Assembly: GCA_049608925.1 (NCBI GenBank)
Contig: JBMYXZ010000057.1
Span: forward strand, 1-8,908
Direction of reading: 5' to 3'
From: JBMYXZ01 sp049608925
GTDB taxonomy: Bacteria > Pseudomonadota > Alphaproteobacteria > JAGOMX01
Length of the DNA: 8,908 bases
Made by a program: the position numbers and the translations under genes. Positions 1 to 5,234 of this stretch are shown piece by piece (position 1 is the first letter of the stretch; each line of letters starts with the position of its first letter). The notes under the pieces were generated by a model. The model saw nothing but the letters and a program-made list of their open reading frames with translations, was not told the DNA's origin and did not search any database.

Positions 1-60
1 GAAATCTTTCAACAAATTACTGCATCATACCGGCGCGTCAAAGATCACTTTCAGGATTAA
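1..60 (+). CDS. Possible C-terminal end of a rightward gene (partial)
   Basis: Frame 1 on the plus strand is open from the window edge and ends with TAA at 58-60. It reads EIFQQITASYRRVKDHFQD, which has the composition of an amphipathic helical protein tail. The stop shares the TTAA at 57-60 with the stop of the convergent leftward gene, a tight tail-to-tail arrangement common in compact bacterial genomes. I do not recognise the family. Only 19 residues are visible, so this may be a chance open frame; sequence left of the window would settle it. Confidence 0.4.
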   Translation, partial: EIFQQITASYRRVKDHFQD

Positions 61-443
61 GAGGCAACCTCAGCTTGCCGGGCATAGTCATCCAAAATCT
101 CTTTGACGCCTGGCATGTCTTGAATTTCCTGAAGTTGTGGCATGAAAATGCTGATATCTCGCGCTTCCATCTTACCGGAAATACCCGTCCATTTTTCGCA
201 TAGCTGCAACCACTTTTCATGATCTTTTTCCAAGGAATCAGGCACACCCTGGCCTTTTGATTTTAAACTGGCAATCTGAGTTTCTAGAAAGTTTTTATTG
301 TTGCAGGCTTTGATCTTATATCTGGCTGTAAAGCTAGCCACATCCCCTTTAGCCGCAAGCAGAACTTCCTGGCGATACTCAGCAGATACAGCATACTCTG
401 CTGAACATACAAGAAAAAACAACAGTATATAAATATTTTTCAT
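57..443 (-). CDS. Small exported protein of unknown function (128 aa)
   Basis: I do not recognise this protein. Residues 1-21 form a typical Sec signal peptide: Lys2, a hydrophobic run IYILLFFLVC, then AVSA before EYRQ, with cleavage likely after Ala21. The mature part of about 107 residues is hydrophilic and mostly helical, with two cysteines (Cys47 and Cys82) that could form a disulfide in the periplasm. Cys13 lies inside the hydrophobic run and is not in a good lipobox, so a lipoprotein is unlikely. No clear Shine-Dalgarno sequence precedes the ATG at 443. The gene lies 68 bp downstream of the PHA depolymerase behind an AT-rich gap, so it may have its own promoter or be the last gene of that transcript. 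It converges on the possible gene end at 1-60. Confidence 0.75.
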   Translation of the reverse strand: MKNIYILLFFLVCSAEYAVSAEYRQEVLLAAKGDVASFTARYKIKACNNKNFLETQIASLKSKGQGVPDSLEKDHEKWLQLCEKWTGISGKMEARDISIFMPQLQEIQDMPGVKEILDDYARQAEVAS

Positions 444-511
444 AATAAATCACAATTATTTAATAATTATATATTAATATATATTTGTGAATTTATTATT
501 AATACACACCA
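444..511. promoter_or_regulatory. AT-rich gap with a 16-bp palindrome
   Basis: This 68-bp gap between phaZ and the 128-aa gene is almost entirely A and T. It holds a perfect 16-bp palindrome, TATATATTAATATATA, at 468-483. Several TATAAT-like hexamers occur on the minus strand, but none has a convincing -35 at the right spacing. A promoter for the leftward small exported gene is plausible; a U-rich end for the phaZ transcript is also possible. The low complexity limits confidence. Confidence 0.3.
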
Positions 512-1753
512 TCATACTTCGCGAATAAAATCACGAACTTTTGGCATAATTTGCTCTCGCCAGCGCCTACCATTGAATATACCGTAGTGGCCAACGTTTT
601 TTTGCAGCAAGTACTTTTGCTTGCTCTTTGGGATATTCACACAGATATCGTGGGCAGCTTTGGTTTGACCAACACCTGAGATATCATCGCGTTCACCTTC
701 AATAGTCATCAAAGCTGTTTTACTGATAGCTTTCAGGTCAACCACTTCTCCGTTATGGGTGAATTTACCACGCGGCAACGAATGCTTTTGGAATACATGC
801 TGAACTGATTGTATATAGAACTCTGCTGGAATATCCATAACGGCCAAGAATTCATCATAGAACTTGCGGTGGGATGCTGCACTTTCTTGATCGCCTTCCA
901 CCAGATGGTCAAAGAATGACATATGCGCTTCTATATGACGTTCCATATTCATGCTCATAAAGCCTGACAGCATAAAAAATCCAGGACAGACGCGCCGCAT
1001 GGCACCACCATAGTACCACGGCACTGTGGAAATAACATTCTCTTGGAACCACTCTATCGGCTTATCTTTGGCTTGTTTGTTCACCTCAGTAGGGTTGGCG
1101 CGCGTATCAATTGGCCCACCCATCAATATCATCGACGCAGGTTCAATCACGTCTTTGTGAGCGTTCATATAAGCCGTTGCCGCCATAACAGGTACAGACG
1201 GTTGGCACACTGCCATTACATGCACCTTTTCACCCAGTAGATTCACAAAATCAATGACATAATCAATATATTTGCATAGAGAAAAGTCTCCAAAGCATAA
1301 GGGAATATCTCGCGCATTATGCCAGTCGGTTATATAAACATCGTGATCCTGCAACATTGCCCGGACAGTATCCCTCAAAAGAGTCGCATAATGTCCTGAC
1401 ATGGGCGCCACGATTAAGACTTTAGGCAGTTCCTCAGAGGTTTTAATATCCTTTGGCTTACGCGCAAAATCTCGGCGGAAATGAAGCAACCTACAGAAAG
1501 TTCGCCTATTGACGACTTCTTCAGAGATTCTAATAACTTGACCATCTTGCTCGATATAATCGATGCCAAATTCGGGCTTAGCAAAGCGTCTAGTCAGGCG
1601 CTCCATAACCTCGAATCCAGCCGCTGCTGCCCTGCCATAGTCCGTATAGTACATGGGGGAGAAAGGGTGCGATAGCACCTTGTGAGCCGCATCAGCAAAG
1701 AAGTTTGCTGGCGTTAGGAACATATTGTTGAATTCGTGGAATTGATACATCAT
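512..1753 (-). CDS. phaZ: Intracellular polyhydroxyalkanoate depolymerase (PhaZ)
   Basis: This 413-aa alpha/beta-hydrolase should cleave stored poly(3-hydroxybutyrate) granules in the cytoplasm, releasing monomer for carbon and energy. It has no signal peptide. The N-terminus MMYQFHEFN matches the usual PhaZ start (M-x-Y-Q-x-x-E-x-N), which supports the ATG at 1753 although the upstream Shine-Dalgarno sequence is weak. The nucleophile motif is AVCQPSVP with Cys183 in place of the usual lipase serine, as in the Ralstonia eutropha PhaZ1 type (Cys183-Asp355-His388). The matching acid and base here are Asp356 in GERDDISG and His389 in NVGHYGIFNG. Full length agrees with the family. It lies 61 bp downstream of gmk on the same strand. 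No PHA synthase or phasin gene is in view. Confidence 0.93.
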   Translation of the reverse strand: MMYQFHEFNNMFLTPANFFADAAHKVLSHPFSPMYYTDYGRAAAAGFEVMERLTRRFAKPEFGIDYIEQDGQVIRISEEVVNRRTFCRLLHFRRDFARKPKDIKTSEELPKVLIVAPMSGHYATLLRDTVRAMLQDHDVYITDWHNARDIPLCFGDFSLCKYIDYVIDFVNLLGEKVHVMAVCQPSVPVMAATAYMNAHKDVIEPASMILMGGPIDTRANPTEVNKQAKDKPIEWFQENVISTVPWYYGGAMRRVCPGFFMLSGFMSMNMERHIEAHMSFFDHLVEGDQESAASHRKFYDEFLAVMDIPAEFYIQSVQHVFQKHSLPRGKFTHNGEVVDLKAISKTALMTIEGERDDISGVGQTKAAHDICVNIPKSKQKYLLQKNVGHYGIFNGRRWREQIMPKVRDFIREV

Positions 1754-1814
1754 GACGCCGCCCCGTCATTTGTTATATCCATAATTTTATAGAGTTATTG
1801 ATACTTATACAACC

Positions 1815-2447
1815 CTAGACAGAAATACTGCGTACAAACTCTGTTAAGCCAACCTGACGTATGCGCTTCAAGCGCTCAGCTTGGAGAATTGCTGTAACTT
1901 GATCGATTGTTTTATCTAAATCTTCATTTACGACAACATAATCATATTCTGCCCAATGGCTCATCTCACTAGAAGCCTTTTCCATCCTAGCTTGAATCAC
2001 TTCAGCAGGATCCTGTGCCCTACCCTTCAGTCGCTGTGCCAGGGCATCCCAAGAAGGTGGCAGAATAAACACAGACACCAAATCATCACGTGCTTTTTGA
2101 GCCAGCTGTTGTGTGCCCTGCCAATCAATATCAAACAGGACATCTTTGCCTTGTTCGAGCGACTTCATGACAGGCGCCTTAGCTGTGCCATAGTAATTGC
2201 CGAACACAAAAGCATGTTCTAGAAATTCTTCGGATGCTACTTTTTGTTGAAAGTCTTCTGCAGCACAGAAATGATAATCTTTACCATCTTGCTCACCAAC
2301 ACGCGGCGGTCGGGTTGTGTGAGATATGGAAAGATCGATTTCCGCATCACGTTCCAGCATGGCACGAGATATAGTTGTTTTACCCGCCCCTGAAGGAGAG
2401 GATAGCACCAACATTAACCCACGTCTGTTTAGCATTTTATGTGTCAT
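1815..2447 (-). CDS. gmk: Guanylate kinase
   Basis: This 210-aa cytoplasmic enzyme phosphorylates GMP to GDP with ATP, an essential step in GTP and dGTP supply. All family landmarks are present: P-loop SSPSGAGKTT at residues 16-25, GMP-binding TTRPPR at 44-49 followed by GEQDGKDYHF at 51-60, GNYYGT at 83-88, DIDWQG at 106-111, lid arginines at 138, 143 and 154, and YDYVVVN at 168-174. Length is normal. The ATG at 2447 has no strong Shine-Dalgarno sequence, and Met5 is an alternative start. It begins 19 bp after the phosphatidyltransferase stop, so the two are probably co-transcribed and perhaps translationally coupled. Confidence 0.97.
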   Translation of the reverse strand: MTHKMLNRRGLMLVLSSPSGAGKTTISRAMLERDAEIDLSISHTTRPPRVGEQDGKDYHFCAAEDFQQKVASEEFLEHAFVFGNYYGTAKAPVMKSLEQGKDVLFDIDWQGTQQLAQKARDDLVSVFILPPSWDALAQRLKGRAQDPAEVIQARMEKASSEMSHWAEYDYVVVNEDLDKTIDQVTAILQAERLKRIRQVGLTEFVRSISV

Positions 2448-2466
2448 GCCAGATCAGTATCATATA

Positions 2467-3090
2467 TTAGCTGTCCGACTCAAGAGGGCGTCCAAAATCC
2501 GAAAAAGCCTGCAGCGTTCTACCGGCACAGGTTATCCAGCACATCACGCCATAAACTATTGCAATTGTTGGAAAATAATTTGGGAACATACACATGGCAG
2601 CCATCACAATAAATGTCTCGGTGCCTTCACAAAGCCCCCCTAGATAATACAATGATTTCTTGCCACGCACAGAAGATTCCATACCGCGCTTTGCAGCCAT
2701 CACCGCATAGGTTAAGAACGAGCATGTAGCTCCAATGTAGCTGAAAATCAGGAAACTAGCCCACAGAGCATTTTCCGGTACTGCCAAAGCAAACGCAAAT
2801 ACGACACCTGCATACACGATGAAATCAACAACTATGTCAAGATATCCGCCAAGGTCTGTCAAACCCTGGTGGCGGGCGATTCCACCATCTAGGCCATCAC
2901 ATAAACGATTCAGCACGATTAGCGCCAGACCCAGTAGATAGAGATGCTGGCTGATAGCCACCATTGCCCCCAAGCCTGCACAAAACCCAGCCAGTGTCAT
3001 CGTATTTGCTGTAACGCCAATTGAATACAGAAATCCGCCAATTTCGCTCATCGGCTTGTTGATCATTCTGCGCGCATATATATCGAGCAT
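2467..3090 (-). CDS. CDP-alcohol phosphatidyltransferase family membrane protein (YnjF-like)
   Basis: This 207-aa inner-membrane enzyme should transfer a phosphatidyl-type group from a CDP-linked donor to an alcohol acceptor in phospholipid synthesis. The complete metal-binding signature D-x2-D-G-x2-A-R-x7-G-x3-D-x3-D is present: Asp65, Asp68, Gly69, Ala72, Arg73, Gly81, Asp85 and Asp89. About six hydrophobic segments are seen, roughly at 31-46, 50-63, 87-104, 109-131, 158-169 and 173-189. The later motif YYLGGLCEGTETF (148-160) resembles E. coli YnjF more than PgsA or PssA, so the acceptor is not predictable. A GGGGAG ribosome binding site lies 6 nt upstream of the ATG at 3090. A 10-bp inverted repeat spans the leader and start codon. 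gmk follows after 19 bp. Confidence 0.9.
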   Translation of the reverse strand: MLDIYARRMINKPMSEIGGFLYSIGVTANTMTLAGFCAGLGAMVAISQHLYLLGLALIVLNRLCDGLDGGIARHQGLTDLGGYLDIVVDFIVYAGVVFAFALAVPENALWASFLIFSYIGATCSFLTYAVMAAKRGMESSVRGKKSLYYLGGLCEGTETFIVMAAMCMFPNYFPTIAIVYGVMCWITCAGRTLQAFSDFGRPLESDS

Positions 3091-3131
3091 GCTTCACTCC
3101 CCATTTTTCATAAGAGTGTTACATGCTCGAT
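3082..3131 (-). promoter_or_regulatory. Inverted repeat that could bury the start codon of the phosphatidyltransferase
   Basis: ATCGAGCATG at 3082-3091 and CATGCTCGAT at 3122-3131 are perfect 10-bp inverted copies separated by 30 bases. In the leftward mRNA the arms can pair, enclosing the GGGGAG ribosome binding site (3097-3102) in the loop and placing the ATG start codon (3088-3090) in the stem. A short upstream reading frame (3134 to 3108, 8 codons starting MIEHV) overlaps the upstream arm, so its translation could open the stem. That regulatory role is inference; a protein operator would also fit an inverted repeat. Confidence 0.4.
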
Positions 3132-3157
3132 CATAAGTCAAGTAGATGGAAAAGTAA

Positions 3158-4078
3158 CTAAGCCTGAGCCTTCATGCTTTCAACAGGGCGCTTATTGGCC
3201 AGCTGCATTGAATCATACCTAGCCAGTTGATTTTTTCTGATAGAGGTGCGCACTTTGCGAATATACACACCACGCTGCTCGCTGTAGGCAAGCAGATCGC
3301 CAATCAGCGTATGACCATCAGGAAGTTTTCCAGCGCGGCGCATTTGCGCACGTGTGTTACGCATTTGCTTATAAGCATTGTGCGAGTTCAAATTACGCAT
3401 GTAATACACGACACTTTCCTTCAAAGACTGATAAAACAGTACGCGATCTCTGACCGTGATCCCAAACGGAGAGTTCTTATTAAGAGCCGCAAAGGACAAT
3501 CCCCAACCGCTTTCAATACTTGCCTGACCAAGGGCAAGAGACGCTGGGATAATATCTACACGATTGACCATTTCATCCAGGTCTTGTGCGTTTTTCATTT
3601 TATATTTTTCAGCCAAATCACTGATAAACTTCATCTCAGGTGTAGATAGCTGCTCGCCCTTTAATTTTTTATCGCGTAAGTGCAGAAGCGTTTCACGCTC
3701 GCGAAGAATTTCTTCATTGGCTTCAAGAATCATTGGCAGCAAGATCTTAATGAAAAGGCGCTTTTTCATGCCAACATTTTTGATTTTACGCAGATCTTTC
3801 GGGAAATTGCTGAAAATGACGCGCGGAACTTCTTCGATTTGATCAAGACTATAACCGTGCTCGCTGCAAAGATCCTGCAGTTCTTGCGTGCTTTTAACCT
3901 TAACGTGAGACTTTTCTTTAGCAACCTCTTGCGGCTGGCGAACAATCAAAGCTAAGGCAACTTTTGCCTCAGAAGCTTTACTTCCCGACTTTTCAGATTT
4001 GTTTGCTGGATTATCTGCCATGGCCAATACCAAAGCGGGCAAGAACAATCCAACAGCTATAGCTATTTTCTTAAACAT
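3158..4078 (-). CDS. Bax-like peptidoglycan hydrolase (glucosaminidase family), exported
   Basis: This 306-aa protein probably cleaves peptidoglycan glycan strands in the periplasm. Residues 1-20 are a signal peptide (MFKKIAIAVG, a hydrophobic run, ALVLAMA). A low-complexity Lys/Ser/Ala-rich stretch follows at 21-60. The Bax/glucosaminidase core runs about 83-285: VPRVIFSNFPKDL, then IPASLALGQASIESGWG with the candidate catalytic Glu189, then FGI, SVVYYMRNLNSHNAY and LLAYSEQRGVYI. The usual 15-20 residue stretch after the FG motif appears to be missing. The start at 4078 is chosen because AGGAG lies 8 nt upstream (4087-4091) and a clean signal peptide follows. A longer frame starting at 4189 would overlap nfu by 94 bases and mask the signal peptide. 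It lies 17 bp after nfu. Confidence 0.87.
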   Translation of the reverse strand: MFKKIAIAVGLFLPALVLAMADNPANKSEKSGSKASEAKVALALIVRQPQEVAKEKSHVKVKSTQELQDLCSEHGYSLDQIEEVPRVIFSNFPKDLRKIKNVGMKKRLFIKILLPMILEANEEILRERETLLHLRDKKLKGEQLSTPEMKFISDLAEKYKMKNAQDLDEMVNRVDIIPASLALGQASIESGWGLSFAALNKNSPFGITVRDRVLFYQSLKESVVYYMRNLNSHNAYKQMRNTRAQMRRAGKLPDGHTLIGDLLAYSEQRGVYIRKVRTSIRKNQLARYDSMQLANKRPVESMKAQA

Positions 4079-4086
4079 CAATAATA

Positions 4087-4091
4087 CTCCT
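4087..4091 (-). promoter_or_regulatory. Ribosome binding site that fixes the Bax-like start
   Basis: AGGAG on the minus strand, 8 nt before the ATG at 4078, in the 17-bp gap after the nfu stop. It supports the short, signal-peptide-bearing start over the upstream in-frame ATG at 4189. Confidence 0.75.
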
Positions 4092-4095
4092 AAAA

Positions 4096-4650
4096 TTAAG
4101 CGGCTGCGCGCACTTCTTTGACTTCTGGAATGTAATAGCGCAACATTTGCTCGATTCCAGATTGTAACGTCACTGAAGAGCTTGGGCACCCATCGCAGGC
4201 ACCCATCATCTTTAGATAGACAACACCGTCTTCAAAACGTTCGAATACGATATCCCCGCCGTCCATTGCAACTGCAGGACGGACACGTGATTCAATCAGT
4301 TCACGAATTTCCTTCTCGATACCATCGGCAAGGTCATCAGGAACAGCGGATGAATCAGTCCCGGGGGTGTATTCAACATGCTCATGAGCCACGAAATAGT
4401 TCATCAGACTTTCAAGAACCAGTGTCTTAAGAGACAACCAATCCTTTTGATCCGCTTTGGTCACAGAGATAAAATCCTGACCGAAAAAGACTTTGCTAAC
4501 ACCGTCAATATTAAAGAGCGCTTGGGCAAGCGGCGCTTGCTTGGCATCGGTGCTATTGACAAATTCAGCTGTTCCAGACTCTAACACGGTCCTACCGGGT
4601 AGAAACTTAACAGTTGAAGGATTTGGTGTTTCTTCCATTTGAATGAACAA
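4096..4650 (-). CDS. NifU-like Fe-S cluster carrier (Nfu family), TTG start
   Basis: This 184-aa cytoplasmic protein carries a [4Fe-4S] cluster to apo-enzymes. Residues 1-87 form the Nfu_N domain (METPNPST-type motif, then KFLPGR), and 110-178 form the NifU C-terminal domain with DGGD at 130-133 and the cluster-binding CDGCPSS with Cys152 and Cys155. Length and domain order match alphaproteobacterial and mitochondrial Nfu1-type proteins. E. coli NfuA differs because it has a degenerate A-type N-terminal domain. The start codon is TTG (4648-4650). It is supported by the family-typical N-terminus MFIQ and by GGGGA 4 nt upstream; the ATG at codon 5 would be too far from that site. It is the first gene of the leftward block, with the Bax-like gene 17 bp behind. 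Confidence 0.93.
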   Translation of the reverse strand: MFIQMEETPNPSTVKFLPGRTVLESGTAEFVNSTDAKQAPLAQALFNIDGVSKVFFGQDFISVTKADQKDWLSLKTLVLESLMNYFVAHEHVEYTPGTDSSAVPDDLADGIEKEIRELIESRVRPAVAMDGGDIVFERFEDGVVYLKMMGACDGCPSSSVTLQSGIEQMLRYYIPEVKEVRAAA

Positions 4651-4654
4651 GACG

Positions 4655-4659
4655 TCCCC
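4655..4659 (-). promoter_or_regulatory. Ribosome binding site deciding the TTG start of nfu
   Basis: GGGGA on the minus strand ends 4 nt before the TTG at 4650. It is about 16 nt from the ATG at 4638, so it favours the TTG. Confidence 0.55.
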
Positions 4660-4673
4660 ACATCATGAAATAA

Positions 4674-4703
4674 AATATGACGTACTGTAGACAAAGAGAT
4701 CAA
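4674..4703 (-). promoter_or_regulatory. Candidate sigma-70-type promoter for nfu
   Basis: On the minus strand TTGATC (4698-4703) is followed after 18 bp by CATATT (4674-4679), 24 bp before the TTG start. Each hexamer matches consensus at four positions. The gap is AT-rich, so a chance match is possible. Confidence 0.3.
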
Positions 4704-4716
4704 TTATTGCAAGTAA

Positions 4717-4807
4717 AAAGTTATATGCATTTATCCATGTAAAAACAAAATCCCATCTATACACCTAGGAACCTTAACTATAGATAAAGTTATATATGCA
4801 TTATTTA
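4717..4807. repeat. Pair of imperfect direct repeats around ATGCAT
   Basis: AAAGTTATATGCATTTA (4717-4733) recurs at 4786-4807 with a 2-bp TA insertion before ATGCAT and one further small insertion after it. The copies start 69 bp apart, about 6.5 helical turns, in the 195-bp gap between the divergent nfu gene and the 46-codon ORF. They could be operator half-sites or only AT-rich drift. Apart from the candidate nfu promoter nothing else was recognised in 4651-4830. Confidence 0.3.
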
Positions 4808-4830
4808 CAATACAGTTATTTATGTTTTTT

Positions 4831-4837
4831 GAGGGGG
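4831..4837 (+). promoter_or_regulatory. Strong ribosome binding site for the 46-codon ORF
   Basis: GAGGGGG is an isolated G-rich block in an AT-rich gap, 8 nt upstream of the ATG at 4846. It is the main sign that the short downstream ORF is translated. Confidence 0.6.
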
Positions 4838-4845
4838 TTGTTAAA

Positions 4846-4986
4846 ATGAAACATGATTTTAAATTAAATCCAATGTATCTACTGCTGACAATCGTTTTGG
4901 CAACCGCTACTGGGGCTTATACAATACCTGATCTGCCAAAGCCTATCGTCCCGCAGATGGATCTACCCCGAACATCTGATTTTTAA
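4846..4986 (+). CDS. 46-aa secreted or membrane-anchored small protein, unknown
   Basis: The ORF runs from ATG at 4846 to TAA at 4984-4986. It has a charged start (MKHDFK), a hydrophobic stretch at residues 9-25 (PMYLLLTIVLATATGAY), then a Pro-rich tail (IPDLPKPIVPQMDLP) of about 20 residues. This fits a signal peptide releasing a short peptide, with TGA-YTI as a possible cleavage point, or a single-pass membrane protein with a short external tail. I do not recognise it. Support comes from the GAGGGGG site 8 nt upstream and from the gene-like layout; there is no homology evidence. Its last 24 bases overlap the 3' end of bolA tail to tail. Confidence 0.55.
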   Translation: MKHDFKLNPMYLLLTIVLATATGAYTIPDLPKPIVPQMDLPRTSDF

Positions 4987-5217
4987 GGCATGGTATGACA
5001 CTGTTTTTAAAGTGTCGTATATCATTCTATGGCTTTCAAGGCGCGTTTTGCCTTCGAAAGCCATTGCTTTAATGCTTACCTTAAAATGTGATTCACCCCC
5101 TTCAGGGGCGCCGGCATGGCCTGCATGTAAATGCGACTCATCCTCCACAGCTAGTTCTTGGGGAGAGTAAGCCTTTTCGAGCAAATCAAAAATTACCTGT
5201 TTTCGTGGAATAGACAT
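4963..5217 (-). CDS. bolA: BolA family protein
   Basis: This 84-aa cytoplasmic protein belongs to the BolA family, which partners monothiol glutaredoxins in binding and passing on [2Fe-2S] clusters; some members also affect transcription and cell shape. The sequence shows the family pattern in full: ESHLHAGHAG (residues 27-36), GGESHFKVSI (40-49), FEGKTRLESHRMIY (54-67) with the invariant His63, and YHAL (75-78). The usual Arg before the invariant His is Ser62 here. The length is like E. coli IbaG and many alphaproteobacterial members. The ATG at 5217 has no Shine-Dalgarno sequence. The gene diverges from the 340-aa gene across 17 bp, and its end overlaps the 46-codon ORF by 24 bp. No glutaredoxin gene is in view. 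Confidence 0.92.
   Translation of the reverse strand: MSIPRKQVIFDLLEKAYSPQELAVEDESHLHAGHAGAPEGGESHFKVSIKAMAFEGKTRLESHRMIYDTLKTVSYHALKIRCSG
4993..5064. other. Two hairpins inside the 3' half of bolA
   Basis: The first is GACACT (4997-5002), loop GTTTTTAA, AGTGTC (5011-5016), extendable outward to 4993 and 5020 with G-U pairs. The second is stronger: 5029-5042 pairs with 5050-5064, a 14-bp stem with a single bulged C at 5055 and loop GCGTTTT. Both lie in bolA coding sequence and just downstream of the stop of the rightward 46-codon ORF, so they could fold in either transcript. Neither has a following T run, so a classic intrinsic terminator is not claimed. Confidence 0.5.
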
Positions 5218-5222
5218 TGGCG

Positions 5223-5229
5223 TAAAATA
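5223..5229. promoter_or_regulatory. Overlapping -10-like boxes in the 17-bp divergent gap
   Basis: TAAAAT (5223-5228) on the plus strand matches TATAAT at five of six positions and sits so that transcription would begin at or next to the A of the ATG at 5235. TTTTCG, 17 bp upstream, is a weak -35. On the minus strand TATTTT (5229-5224) is placed the same way relative to the bolA ATG at 5217, but without a recognisable -35. Neither gene has a Shine-Dalgarno sequence, which fits leaderless transcripts. This is inferred from spacing only. Confidence 0.35.
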
Positions 5230-5234
5230 CTTTT

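Noticed and set aside
57..443. Lipoprotein call based on Cys13
   Set aside because: The residues before Cys13 (F-L-V) do not make a lipobox, and a normal signal peptidase I site (AVSA) follows it.
3135..3165. Promoter with TATGAT or TTGACT before the phosphatidyltransferase
   Set aside because: TTGACT has no -10 at 16-18 bp, and TATGAT has no acceptable -35. Neither pairs well enough to report.
3227..3955. Overlapping plus-strand frames of 91-140 aa across the Bax-like gene
   Set aside because: Several mutually overlapping frames lie antisense to a clearly conserved gene; none has gene-like features.
4079..4189. Longer N-terminus for the Bax-like protein starting at 4189
   Set aside because: It overlaps the nfu coding region by 94 bases, has no ribosome site and would bury a clean signal peptide. 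The ATG at 4078 has AGGAG 8 nt upstream.
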